Shown here one piece after another: positions 47,501 through 59,500 of a DNA stretch of 64,000 bases. How positions within the stretch are numbered: the first letter of the stretch is position 1; each line of letters starts with the position of its first letter. Location of the stretch: positions 46,265-110,264 of the forward strand of contig CAZJJK010000002.1 in assembly GCA_964546285.1 (NCBI GenBank), given 5' to 3'. This stretch comes from CAZJJK01 sp964546285 (GTDB lineage Bacteria; Spirochaetota; Spirochaetia; Treponematales; Breznakiellaceae). Both the position numbers and the translations under genes were made by a program. The notes beneath the pieces are model-generated. The model was not told the DNA's origin. It saw only the letters and a list, made by a program, of their open reading frames with translations, and searched no databases.

Positions 47501-50500
47501 TGGTCAAATAAGCGTTGCCGAAAGAATCAATAACAGGATCCTCGGGCAGGCTGGAATCCTTCACAATGTAGAATTCCTTGGCCGCGCTCAGCTCCGGCGC
47601 GTAGACGCCTTCGCCTATGTCGGACACTTCTATACCCACCTTGTAATAGGAGACGCCTTGATCAAAATTGGGATAGTTGGACAAATCCGCGGAAAAAGAC
47701 ACGGAAGTGCCAGAGCCGACTGGAATTATAGGAGCGGGGCTTTCATCGCTCAGGTCATTGTCATGATCAACGTCAACGCGGATGAAAAGGGAATCGGTTT
47801 TAACCCCGTCATCGTCGCTTATGGTACCGGAAATAGCCGACCCGGCGACCATCAAGCTCATCGGCCGAACGGTGAAGGTCGTCCCCGGCGTTTTGGCGTC
47901 GCCGGCGATCAGAGTCAGAATGCCGGCGTTATTCGCGCTTACCATACGCGCCTCGCCGTCAGCGAAAACGACCACCCAGCCAGAAGCCGGAGTCGGCGAG
48001 AAGCTGGTGGTAGCGCTCAGACTGGTCGCCGTGGAATTGAGGATAGTATAGGTCGGGGCGCTTGTGGAAACGGTGACGCCAACGCCGGAGGGGAAGTCGG
48101 TTCCGACTGAAGCATAGCTTACGGTCCCGGTGGATGAATTGAAACCCGTGATAGTCCGAGTAGTGACGGCGTCAGGGAAGGTGACTATCCAAGCGTCATT
48201 GGCCTTAATATCGACATTGCCGATTAAGGAGCTGTCCGTAAAGCTGGTGTCGATACTCGTTTGGCCGCCGCTAAGACCGGCCCGCACCCGCAGGTCCATA
48301 ACCCGCGTATCGTTGAAGCGGAAAACCGGGTAATTCAAGTCGCCGCTTAGGTATACCGCGCGCTCCACGACAGCGCCGAGATTTCCGGCGTTATCCCGGG
48401 CTAGCACCTTCAGCTTTTTCTCGCCATTGGCTCGGGAACTGGCGTTGAAGCGGGCTGTCCAGCTGGAAGTGCCGCTATCCACGGGAATCCAGGACGTGAG
48501 GTTGGCTGGCAGCGTCGGGGAAGGATTCAACGCGTCCTCTACCCAATAATACACATCCAGCACCTTATAACTATCCTCGGCCGTACCGCTGATTAGCACG
48601 CTGCCGTTAACCAAGCTATCCACGGCGGGGTTTAGGTAAGCCGCGTTAGGTCCGCTCGTATCGACATTGAACGTAAACGGAGCGACAGTTTCTTTACCGA
48701 AACAATCAGTGACGCGGACCTGAACGGTGAGCTGGCCTTCAGACGCGGCCCCGACAGCGGAATCCACGAAGGTCCAGTCGCTGTAATCCACCGCGCCGCC
48801 GCCCGCGGGGGCGTAGGCTTCGCCCGCGTCATCAAAATCTCCGTCACGATTGAGATCTATGCGGACATCAACGCGGGCAACACGGTTCCCGTCAAAAGCG
48901 TGTCCATCCAATTCTATATGGTCATTAAAATTAGAGCCGATAAACCCGCTCGCCTTTTCCTCAAAACCATTATCGAAACGGCTCAGGGTAGGCGCGTCCG
49001 GATAGGCGTCATCTTTGGCGAAATAATAATAAACGCTCTCCTCCGTCCGAACGGCGACGCCATTGGGAAGGTCGCCCTTATCGGAAGCGCGGATACGGAA
49101 GCCGTAAGCCGTTAAAGCTTGGCTGATATCATCCAGGCTGAGCGAAAAACTAACGCTGTGGCCGGTTCCGGAGATTTCAAGATTATACGCGCTGAACGCC
49201 TCATTGAGATCCACGTAATCGCCATCGCCATTCCGATCAAGCTCGATATGGACACTCTCGGTATCCACTTCATCATCGTCCGTGACCGTGCCCCGGATTA
49301 TACCGGCCGTATCCACTAGATTTGGGAAGAGAAAATAGTCGGTACCGGCTGCTGGAGCCAAGGCCAGAGGCGGATCGAAACTGACCGTGTCAAGCGCGAA
49401 ACCCGTCACCTTGCGCATCTGGTACGAGGGAGCGCTGCCAAAGCGAACATACCAAGCTTCAGTCAGCGCGGCGCCGCTTAAGGCGGAATCGGTAAAGCTG
49501 GCTGTTGTCGCGGATTCTATTTGGCCGGAATAGGATCCGGAAGTGAAGCCGCTGACGGCGATCACGGGCAGATCGGTGCTTTGGTCAATCGTAATCAGCC
49601 GAGATACAGGCTCAGACACATTGCCGGAATTATCCACCGCAACCACAAAAACGCGGTAGTCGCCGTTTAGTTGATCGGGATCGGTGGTGTTGTAGCGATA
49701 GGACCAGCTATTGGTACCGTCAAGTTCTTTCCATTGGGTGGCGGTATGATAGCTGCCCGCGCCCCTAGCGACAAAGCTAGTCGTGGCCGGAGGCGTGGAC
49801 CCATCCAAGCCCATCCATATACGAACGCTGGTCACTTGGAATCCGTCGGCTGTCGTTTTCCATTTATCGGCGGCGGAACCCGTTACCACTAAGGATCCGT
49901 TAATCGGGTCAGCGCCCGCTTCGGGCGTTAGTATTTCTACCGCGGGCGGTGTTTTATCCAACGTAAATATCCGTTCCACGGAATTCGTTTTATTTACGGC
50001 GTCCGTCACGATTAGCTGCCAATCGTAAATGCCTTCAGGTAAATCCTTAGTCGCTAAGACCGAACGCCAAGAAGTGGAACCAATAAGCGGCAGCGGCGTC
50101 CAGGGCGGTGTGTTCTGTACGCGTAGATTCAGCTGTACAGGCGATGAAAGATGGAGGCCCGAGGGGTCTGAGGCGGTTCCATGGAACTGAACGGCGGGGG
50201 CGAATACGGTAAAACCGGAGACGGAATCGCTGAGCGCTATTTCCGGAGTCAGGCTATTTGACGCGGACAGCTCAAACCGGCGGGCCTGAAGATTGGCCGT
50301 ATCCATTACATAGTAGGGCGTTTCGGTTGTCATACCGGAGGGCAGGCTGACGCCGCTCAAATAGACGATATCGCCGGCGGCTAAGCCGTGGTCCTCCGTC
50401 GTGGTGAAATAGCCATTGCTATGGTCAGAAGCCGCGGCGCGGCTCGTGTCCAAAACGCCATCCCCATCGCTATCCTCGGCCGGATCCAAAACCCCATCGG

Positions 50501-53500
50501 CATCCTTATCCTCGCCGCCGTTGGAATAGAAGTTTTGGGACGGGTTCGTGACGGAAACGCTGGGATTGCCGGTATCTATGGCGAAAGCGACATAGTCGTT
50601 TTCATCGCCGTCCGGAACGCCTCCGTTATTGACCAGATAGGCTTGGAAACGGTTATCCGAGCCATAGTCGGCGTCATCAACGCCGAATTCCTTATATGCC
50701 GATGAATACTTGTCGTAAGCCCTAAGCCAGAGGAAATAGCTGCCATCGCTTTCAGGCACTATATAGCTCCAGCTGATAAAGGTGGACAGAGCGGGAGGCG
50801 CGGACGCGTACATATCCGCCCAATCCGCGGTTTCCGGCCGTTTTACGGCGCTGCCCGTTCCTTCGCCGGAGTCCGTGGCGGTAAACCACTGCCCCACATA
50901 GGGCGACGCGCCGGCGCCCAAAGCTGTCCAGGCGGTATCACCAAGGCTGAGAATCCGATAGACAGAGCCGCTGACGATTGATGTCGTTGACGACATAACG
51001 GCCACTTGCAGGGTGGCGCCATCTACGCCGTCATCGTCAGTCACAGTACCGGTGATAGACCGATCGGTCGGCAGGATATTGCCAAGCAGCGGACCGCCTT
51101 CCACCAGGCTTGTCACCTGGATGATCGGTCGGTCGGAAGCCTGATTCAACGTAACGTCGCGAATGGTTAGAGGGGCGGTCGGTATGCTACTGTTTCCCGC
51201 CCAGTCTATAGCCTGAACGCTAAGGCTATAAAGGCCGCCATCGGTCCAGCCTGAGGTATCAAGGCTTAGCGACCAAACATTGGTTTGTCCCTCAAGGATC
51301 GTCCAATCGCTTTCCCCGGGCGAATCGAACAATTCGCCGGAACCGGACAACTCAACCCGATACCGCACCGAGGACACCATGCCGCCAAGGTCGCTGGCCG
51401 TCCCGTTCATGGTAAAGATTCCGTTGACCGTCGTGCCATCAAGCGGCTGATCTATCAAAGCGCTCGGCGCTTGAGTATCGATAGTAACCGAAAGGTCGCG
51501 AACGGTGGTAGCATAGGATTGGTCATAGGCTTTAATTTGGACATTTTTCGTACCATCCTGCAAACCATCAACCAGATACGCTAAATTATAGGTTCCGGCT
51601 CCAGAGACGAGCGGCGTATCTTCGTTTAAACGGAACACCTTAAGGTCAGCGCTAGGCGTTCCGGAAAGCGCCACCGGGGTGGTCCCGCCGCTGTCCGCCG
51701 CTACCTGGAATTGAGTAGCGCTTAAATTAGCATTATCGATAACATAGTATTTCGTGCCGGCGCTTAGGCCGTCAGGCAGAGAGGCCCCAGTAAAGATGAC
51801 ATCGTCTCCAGCGTTAAGTCCGTGATTGGACGCGGTGGTGAACCAATCATTGTCCAAATCCGGCGTTACCGACGCGTTGAAGACGATAATCGTAAGCTCG
51901 CCAGCCTGGACTATGGAATCGCCATTAAGGTCCACCCATTCGCTATCTTCAATAATGCCGATCTGGCCGGCGTCCGTCCATTCGCCGCCCGCCGTATCAA
52001 CGAGTTGGTCGTTGTCGTCATCTACCCAAATAGTTATTTTCTGTATGCCGGTGCCGTCCTGAGCCGTCCCAGACACCGTAAACTGGCTGTCGTTGAATTT
52101 GGTATTGGATACCGGAGCGGTAATATTCAAGACCGGCGGACCGTAATCCACATAGAAACTGACTTCAGGACTGACAGAATAGTTGTAGCTGGCCGTCAAG
52201 CTAGCGCTAAAGGCGGTAAATTCATTGACATTGACCGTCGGCGCGTTAACGTCAAGCGAGCGAAGCATGAATTTCTTCAAACCCTGGGTCGTCGTGGTCG
52301 GGATACTGTGGTACCAGCTTGCCATCAAGGAATCGCTGCTAGGCGCGCTGGTGACGGATTCCCAGCTTTCATCGTCGTAGCTACCGTCGCCGTCGTAATC
52401 TATAATAATCTGAATCCCGCTGAAACCGCCGGACAGCTTGACGCCATCGTCATCCTCCACGATTCCGGCTATACGCCCGCCTTCGTCAACACGGTTGTCG
52501 GGCGCGCCTATCGTCATATTGGAGAAACTGATGATTGGCCTATCGTCATCTTGGTCAACCGCTATGGTACGTATCGTCTCCGTAGGATCGCCAAGGGGAT
52601 CCACCTCCGTTAGGACGCTGATATTTCCGACCGTATCAAAGGCGACGACCCAAAGTTCAACAGATTCAGCACCACTTAAACCAGCCTGAAGAGTCGTTAG
52701 GGTATCCATAGGCGAAGACCAAATAGTCGTTCCGCTCGCCCTAGTGTAACTATTTTCGGTATAAATATTTGTACCGCTTCTCTCCGGCAAGGTCGGGTCG
52801 GGCGAGGTGGACTTGCCATAGTATACGAAGACCGCTTCCACCTGGCGGTTATCGGAAGCCTCGCCCTTGATAAGAACGTTCGTCCCATTCACCGTCTCGG
52901 CGGCGGCGGGCTGCAGAATCGAAATAGCGGGCCCGGAATGGTCTATCACGATCTGCCGGTCCAAGGTCAACGTAACGCCGGAACCATCGGTGTATATGGT
53001 TTGAATGGTATAGTCGCCATCGGGTAAGGCCTCAAGCGGGCCGCCGGCGTCCGGATCGTCAATATCGACTAAGACGGAGAAATCCACCCTATTATCATCC
53101 GGATTGGGCGTAACGCTTACGTCGGTAGACAGACCGTCGCTTATATATTCGCGCCTGCTTAACGACGTGGCGTTCTCGATCAGTCCGATGCGGACTTCAG
53201 CCGCCGCTATCGTCAATGGATTAACGCCTGAGGGGTCTTGCGCGGTGCCGGCTACCGTGAAGTCCGCCTTAAACACGCTGCCGCCGGCGGGGGCGCTGAT
53301 ATCCACGGCTGGGGGGCCATAGTCTATCGTTAGGGGATAGGCGGCCGTCGCGACTACCTTGGTACTGGACGTCAGTTCCAAACTGGTGCCCGGATCAACG
53401 AGAGCGATCGCGCCGCCGCCGACCGAAGCTTCCACCGCGAATTGGGTGGCGGTAAGATCCCTAAGGTAGTACTTAGTCTCCGCTTCAATGCCGATAGGAA

Positions 53501-56500
53501 GGCTGGTGCCATAGAAGTATACATCCCCGCCGGCCGTATACCCATGCGCCTCGGCCGTGGTAAACAGGGTGCCGGAATAACCCGCTATGGCTCGTTCAGT
53601 TAAAACCGCGTCAATATTCGATTTAGCTGACATGATGGCGCTGGGTTCGCTTAGACTGAGCGATAAGGCGGAATCGGCTGGGTCCACCAGCTTGAAGCTG
53701 CTTGTTGTCCAGCCAGCATCGTCAACAAGGTAAGCCGTATTGAGGCTTATTTCAGGCGGTGGATTGGTCCCGCTGAAATAGACGGTATCGCCTATGGCTA
53801 AGCCATGGGGAGAACTCGCCGTAAAAAGCTCATTGTCGTAATCGGCCGTCAACGACAGATAGCGTTCTGCCCAGCTGCCACCGGCGCCGGTATCCATGGC
53901 GCGGAAACGGATATTATGCGTTCCCTGGGTAATCCCCACTAAATCAGCCTTGGCTTGGACAAAGACGACATCGTTCGTCAGAGCTAGATCGGTCCAGGGC
54001 TTCCCATCGATACTGTACTGGACCAGGGAAGCGTCAACCGCGTCATCGTCCTCCACATTGAACATGATAGTCGGATTCTGGCCGAGCGGATTAGGACCAG
54101 CCTCGGTGATATTAGTCGCGGTAATGATGGGCCTATCGGAACTTTGGTCCAAGTGAAGGTTCAACGTGGCCGAGGAAGCGTTGCCGGCGATATCGGTGGC
54201 GGTCGCCCTGAGGCGCGCTTGAATGCCGTCGGTCACGGCATCGACATCATAAGAAGCGACGCCATAGGTAAGGGTATTAAAGGGGAGCGACCAGTTGAAG
54301 GCCGAGGTTCCGGTAAATAGTCCGGAGGGCAGGGCTTCCCAACTGAGGTCAGGAAGTTGTATCGCCAATTCTATCCGCGCCAGATTCTGCGCGTCCTGAC
54401 CGGTACCGCGCAGCGAGATGGTTTCATTAACAGTGGCGTTTTCAGCGTGTGAGGTAAAGGCGGCGGTCGGATCGCCGCGGTCAAGATAGATAGCGCGGGT
54501 ATTGAGCGTCTGCCTTTCCGCCAAATCCACAACCGTCACGGTAATAGTGGCGGGGCCATCGATAAGGCCGCTTACATCAAGGGGCGAGGCGACGTTCGTC
54601 GCGGAATAAGCCGGAGCGGTGCCGGATACGCTCAAGAAGCCGGAAGCGACATTCGCCACCGTGTCTTCGTCGGCGATCGATACCGAGATAGAACCGATGC
54701 CATGGCTTTCAGCGACATCAATGGAAACGACAAGGCTATTCGTGGCCAGATAGCCGCCTAAGGCTGGGGCGGTAAAAGAAAAAGCCGGGGCGCCTTCGTC
54801 ATGCCAGAAGTCGCGCGTTTGTACAGCGGATAGATTGCCAGCCTTATCGCGCGCTTGATAGCTGATGGTCTTTAAGCCCTCGGCGCCGAGCGGCAGTATA
54901 GCGCTCCAAGAGCTGCCGTTATACAGTGAGACGGTTTCCGCGCCGCCGCTGATAGTCATAAGAATGGTATCCAAACCCGATCCGCCGGCGGCGTCGTCGC
55001 CGAAAGCTATGGCGGTCAGATCGGTACCGGTCATATACGAATTCGCCGCCGGCGCCGATATGGACAGCGCGTCGGGTGCCGCTCGGTCCAAGACTAGCTT
55101 GTAGATCACCGGCGCGCCCGCGCTGCCAAAGCTGTCATAGGGAATGACCTGGTAATAGTAGAGTCCGTCGCTTTCCGGATCGGCCGTGAGGTCTTTTTGG
55201 AAGGACCAAGTCGGGAAGCCGGCGACAATCGTATCCATCAGCTCGGCATAGGTCACGCCCCCGTCCTCGCTCTCGCGAATGATGACGCTGGCTAGGCTGC
55301 GGTTATCGGAAGCGGTTCCGGCTAAGGTGAAGTTGTCGTTGGCGTAGCTGTCCACGCCGGAAACATAGTTGACCGCGCCTCCATCGCCGACCTTGAGGGT
55401 AGCGCTTAGGAGGCTAGGCGCCTGCTGATCGAAACGGACAGCGCGGCTCGCGGGCGGATAAGAGGAATTTCCGGCATAGTCAACGGCTCTGGCCAGGATT
55501 ACCTGGTCATCGTTATACGCGCTGGAATCATAGGTGTAGCTCCAGGCGCTCGTTCCGCTGGAATCCATCCATTCGGCGGTTTCGGGAAATTTGGCCGCGT
55601 GGCCAAGGACGGTTCCACTGGCGGCAGCCGTAAACCATTCTCCAGCCGAGGGGGTCGCGTCCGCGCCCAGGCTGATCCATTCGGCCTCGCCGCCGGACAG
55701 GTCCAGTATCTGGTAGCTTTTTCCCAGCGCGATACTCTGCGTCGCGGGGACCACGGCTATCTGGACCTTGGCGACAGCGCTTGTCGCATCGGAGGCCGCG
55801 CCTTCTATGGAGAAGGTGCCCTTGCGCCATTCCGCCTCTGTCGCGGGATTAGCGATAGAAGCCAGGGGAAGCGCCGTATCCACATTGATTGATACTTCAT
55901 GCCGCGTTTCACGGGTAGCCGCGTCAAGCGCGCGAACATACAGCTTTTTGCCGAGCCCCTCGCCTATGGCCGCGGACGAGATGGAAGAGGACCACGCGCC
56001 CGTGGTAAAAGCCAGGGCTACGCCGGAACCGCTAAAGCTAAGCCGTGAGCCAGCCGGGGCCGTCGATACATCAAAGCTGGTAGCGGAATAGAGAAGACTG
56101 TCTCGTATATAGTAAGGAACGCCATATTCCAAGCCCTCGGGCAGCTCCGTTCCCGTAAAGTACACAATATCGCCTATCGCCAAACCATGAGGCGAGGCGG
56201 TCGTAAAACTATCATCGATATCCATAGCATCGTCATTCACTGACAGCGCGATAGAGTCGGAGGCTATCGCCAAGCTCGTCCATGAGCCGTCCAGTCCGGT
56301 AAGAGACCAGGCGACAGTCGGCGTGCCGTTAAAGTCATTCGCGTTGCCGCTCAAGTTCACATTCGGCGAGGCCGCGTTCACATACGCGTTGGACACTGGG
56401 GACAGCACCGTCAAATCCGGGTCCACCAGATCCACGATAAAATTCACGGCGACCGAGGCCGTGCCTATATTCCCCGCGAAATCAACGCTTCTAAGCCATA

Positions 56501-59500
56501 GTTTCTTCGCGCCTTCGGCTAAACCGGCGGCAGCCGCGTTCCAGTTCGTCGTTCCGGTCGCCAGCGTCCAATCGGTCCAGTTGGCTATATCCGTCGCCGC
56601 GCTTCCCTCTGAAGGCACCGCCGCTTGGCTTGGGGCGATAGCGTACAGCACATATTTTATGCCGCTGCCGCCGGCCGTGTCGCTGGCGGCGCCGATCAGA
56701 TTTGTGGAGGAAGTGGTAAGATAAGCGCCGTCAACTGGTGAAAGCACGACGGGCTGATCGATTAAAGTATCAACACTAAAGGTGAAAGCTTTAACTGTCG
56801 CTGTGTCAAAGCTATCAATCGATCTGAAATAATAGGTATAGGCGCCTTCCCCTGTCCCGTCGAACAGGGTATTGGGAACGGTGTAGCTCCAATTTTTCAG
56901 CGCGGTATCCGTTTCGCCGGATATAGGATCCAGACTGGTAACAGCCCCGTAGCTTAAACCGTCCAAGCTGACCTGAACGTCGTTTAAGCCGTAGGTATCG
57001 CTGGCGCTGCCTTGGATGGCGAAAGCGGCGTTTTTCCATTCGCCGGAAACAACGGAGAAATTCAGTTCGGGATCGGCGGTATCGTACGCGAAATACACCG
57101 GACCAAGCTCCGTTCTTACGCGAGACTTACCGTTTTTGGAGGCCTCTACATCATACACTTCCAAGTAAAAATAATGCGCTCCCTGAGCTAAGACCGGGAA
57201 ACTGTATTCAAAGGCGATGTTCTTTCCGTCCGCCAGGGCGGCGTTGACTTGGGTAAAGGCGCCGCTGGAAGCGTCCAGGCGTATGCCAAGGGTGGCCCCG
57301 TCAATATCGTCATCATCCGTTAAGACGCCCGTCACCTTAGCGCCGATACCCTGCCTATTGTTTTTAGCGAGCGGCGCCGTATTATTAGCCTCATCCATAT
57401 TGGATAGCTCGATGGCGGGCTGGTCGCTCGCCTGATCCACGACTACAGGGTAGGACACGCGGGTTTCATTGCCCGCTTTGTCTTGAGCGATGACATACAG
57501 GGTATAGTTACCGTTTGCCATCATCGCTCCAGCGCTATCACTGACGCTGTTTGTCGTATCGATAGTCGCGCTATACGGCGAGGCCATAAGACCGCCGCCC
57601 AGGCTGGCGTAATTAGGCGCCGCTGACACCGAAGGTAAAATCCAGTATTTTACGCCGTTAAGGCCGTTTTGGTCGGAGGCCGAAGCGCTCAGAACGATAA
57701 AGCCATTCACTTTATCGCCTGAAAGGAGCCTGGAAACGGAATCGATCTCAGCGATAGGCGGCGTTTGATCCACATTTATCGTCCGCTTTTCTACGCTAGT
57801 CCTGTTAAAGCTGTCGCGGGCGGTAATGGTCAACTCATAAGTGCCGGTTCCATCGATATTGACAAGCTGGGACCAGCTTCCTTCCACGGCGTTATAAACC
57901 ACCGGCGCCGTCAACGCATACGAGCTGGCGCCCTTGGCCGCGCTCACGCTGATTGGGGCGGCCGGAAGATGGGGGTCGCTCACAGTACCATTTATAGTAA
58001 ATTCGGCGTTTTTATATACCGCGCCGTCAAACGACGCGTTCACGAGCAAGCTTGGCGCGTATTTGTCCACCGTAAAGGAAGACGGCTCAAACAGCGCGGC
58101 ATTGCCGGCACGGTCGGTCGCTAAAACCCACACAGTCTGAGATCCCTCGGTCAGGGCGGAAACATCGATGTCGTTTTTGAACCACGCGCTCGTTCCCGTC
58201 AATAGGGACCAAGGGCCGGAAGCGGAAACCAAGCTGTATTCCACTTTATTCAAACCGCTTGTCGCGTCGGAAGCGTCGCCGCTGATCGCGAGCTGCGTAT
58301 CGGCGTAATAGCCTGAGGCAAAGGCGTCAATCCCGCCGGTAGGCGCGGTTTTATCGATCAGTATGGTCCGAGTGACCTGGCTGACGCGATCAGCTTGATC
58401 GACAGCTTCAATCGTAAAGACCCATAGACCATCCTTGGTGCCATCGGCGACGGCGACGCTATAGGTATAATCGTGGGAAAGCGTCGCGGCGTCCGCCGCC
58501 GTCCAAAGATAGGCGGCGGAAGCCTGTTCCGCGCCGTCCTTTACCGCCGTTACCGAGACGCTCTTTAGCGCGTTGCTGTCATCGGCGTCCAGAATCAAAT
58601 CAAAGCTTGTATTCCTAATTACTTGGTCTTCACCGACAATGCCGCTTACGGTCAGGGTTGGCGGCGCGATATCGTAGAAAAACTGGATGGCCGCCAATTC
58701 GCTTCGATTAGCCAGCGCGTCATCCGCCCGAAGCTCCACGGTTTTAGCGCCTTCGGCACCAAGCGGAATATCAGCCGCGGACCAGGCGGAACCGCTTAAG
58801 ACGGCGCCGGTCCAGTCCCCGCCGTTTAGCGAATATTCAACCGCGGCCACGCCGGAGCCGACACCATCGGAGACCGTTCCGGCGAAGGTCAGGGTGGCCG
58901 CGGCGTATTGCCCATTCGCGGCCGGCGACGAGACCGATACCGTTGGTCCCGTCGTATCAAAGCGGATAGTCCGCGTAATTGTCGTGGTCTTTCCGGCCAA
59001 ATCTATCGCGCTTATGGAATATTCATAAAGCCCGTCCGCCGCCGATCCGCTAAGCGTCGTGGCGATAGAAGCGGGGTCGCGGGGAAGGCCGGACAGGGTC
59101 CACGTTTGCCAGGCGTCGGCGCTGGTTGGAACGCCAGAATTTATCGCTATCACGCCCAAACCATCCTTGTTTTGGCTGACGCTAAGCGACGCTATACCGT
59201 GGGTTTCCACGGTGGTTCCGCTAAGGTTAAAGCCGGGCAGGCGATTAACGATAGAACTGGTAGCGAGAGCTTCAGTCACGATAGGATTGGCGTGGTCTAT
59301 ATCGAATTCGCGGGTTAGCGGTTCCGTGCGGTTAGCCGATAAATCCTCCGCGATAACATGTAGATACCACGTCCCTTCCCCAAGACCGACATCTTCTCCC
59401 TCGCCATCGATATCGAAGTCCTCAGTAAAGCTCCAAGTTCCGTTGCCAGCCGGTATTTCGTTATAATTGATAAGATTATCCGGAGCTATAGCCGTTTGAT

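Larger units (their letters stand above)
41870..56260 (-). repeat. HGL-type insert module family, seven copies
   Basis: A module of about 75 residues with the pattern FTTAxxHGLxxGDxVYFxGTxLPxGLxxxTxYYVxDxxxxxxxFxVxAxxxG recurs at about 56020-56260, 53640-53870, 53385-53610, 51630-51880, 50200-50430, 44260-44470 and 41870-42100. Each copy interrupts an Ig-like unit: the flanking strands resume after the module. The two N-terminal-most copies keep HGLAIGD exactly; the two C-terminal-most have lost the HGL residues. Confidence 0.7.

Noticed and set aside
51822..52613. A 263-codon plus-strand frame inside the giant gene, and similar ones at 47352-48110
   Set aside because: The giant gene's repeats and biased codons leave long antisense frames; the sense frame shows clear domains and the antisense ones show none.
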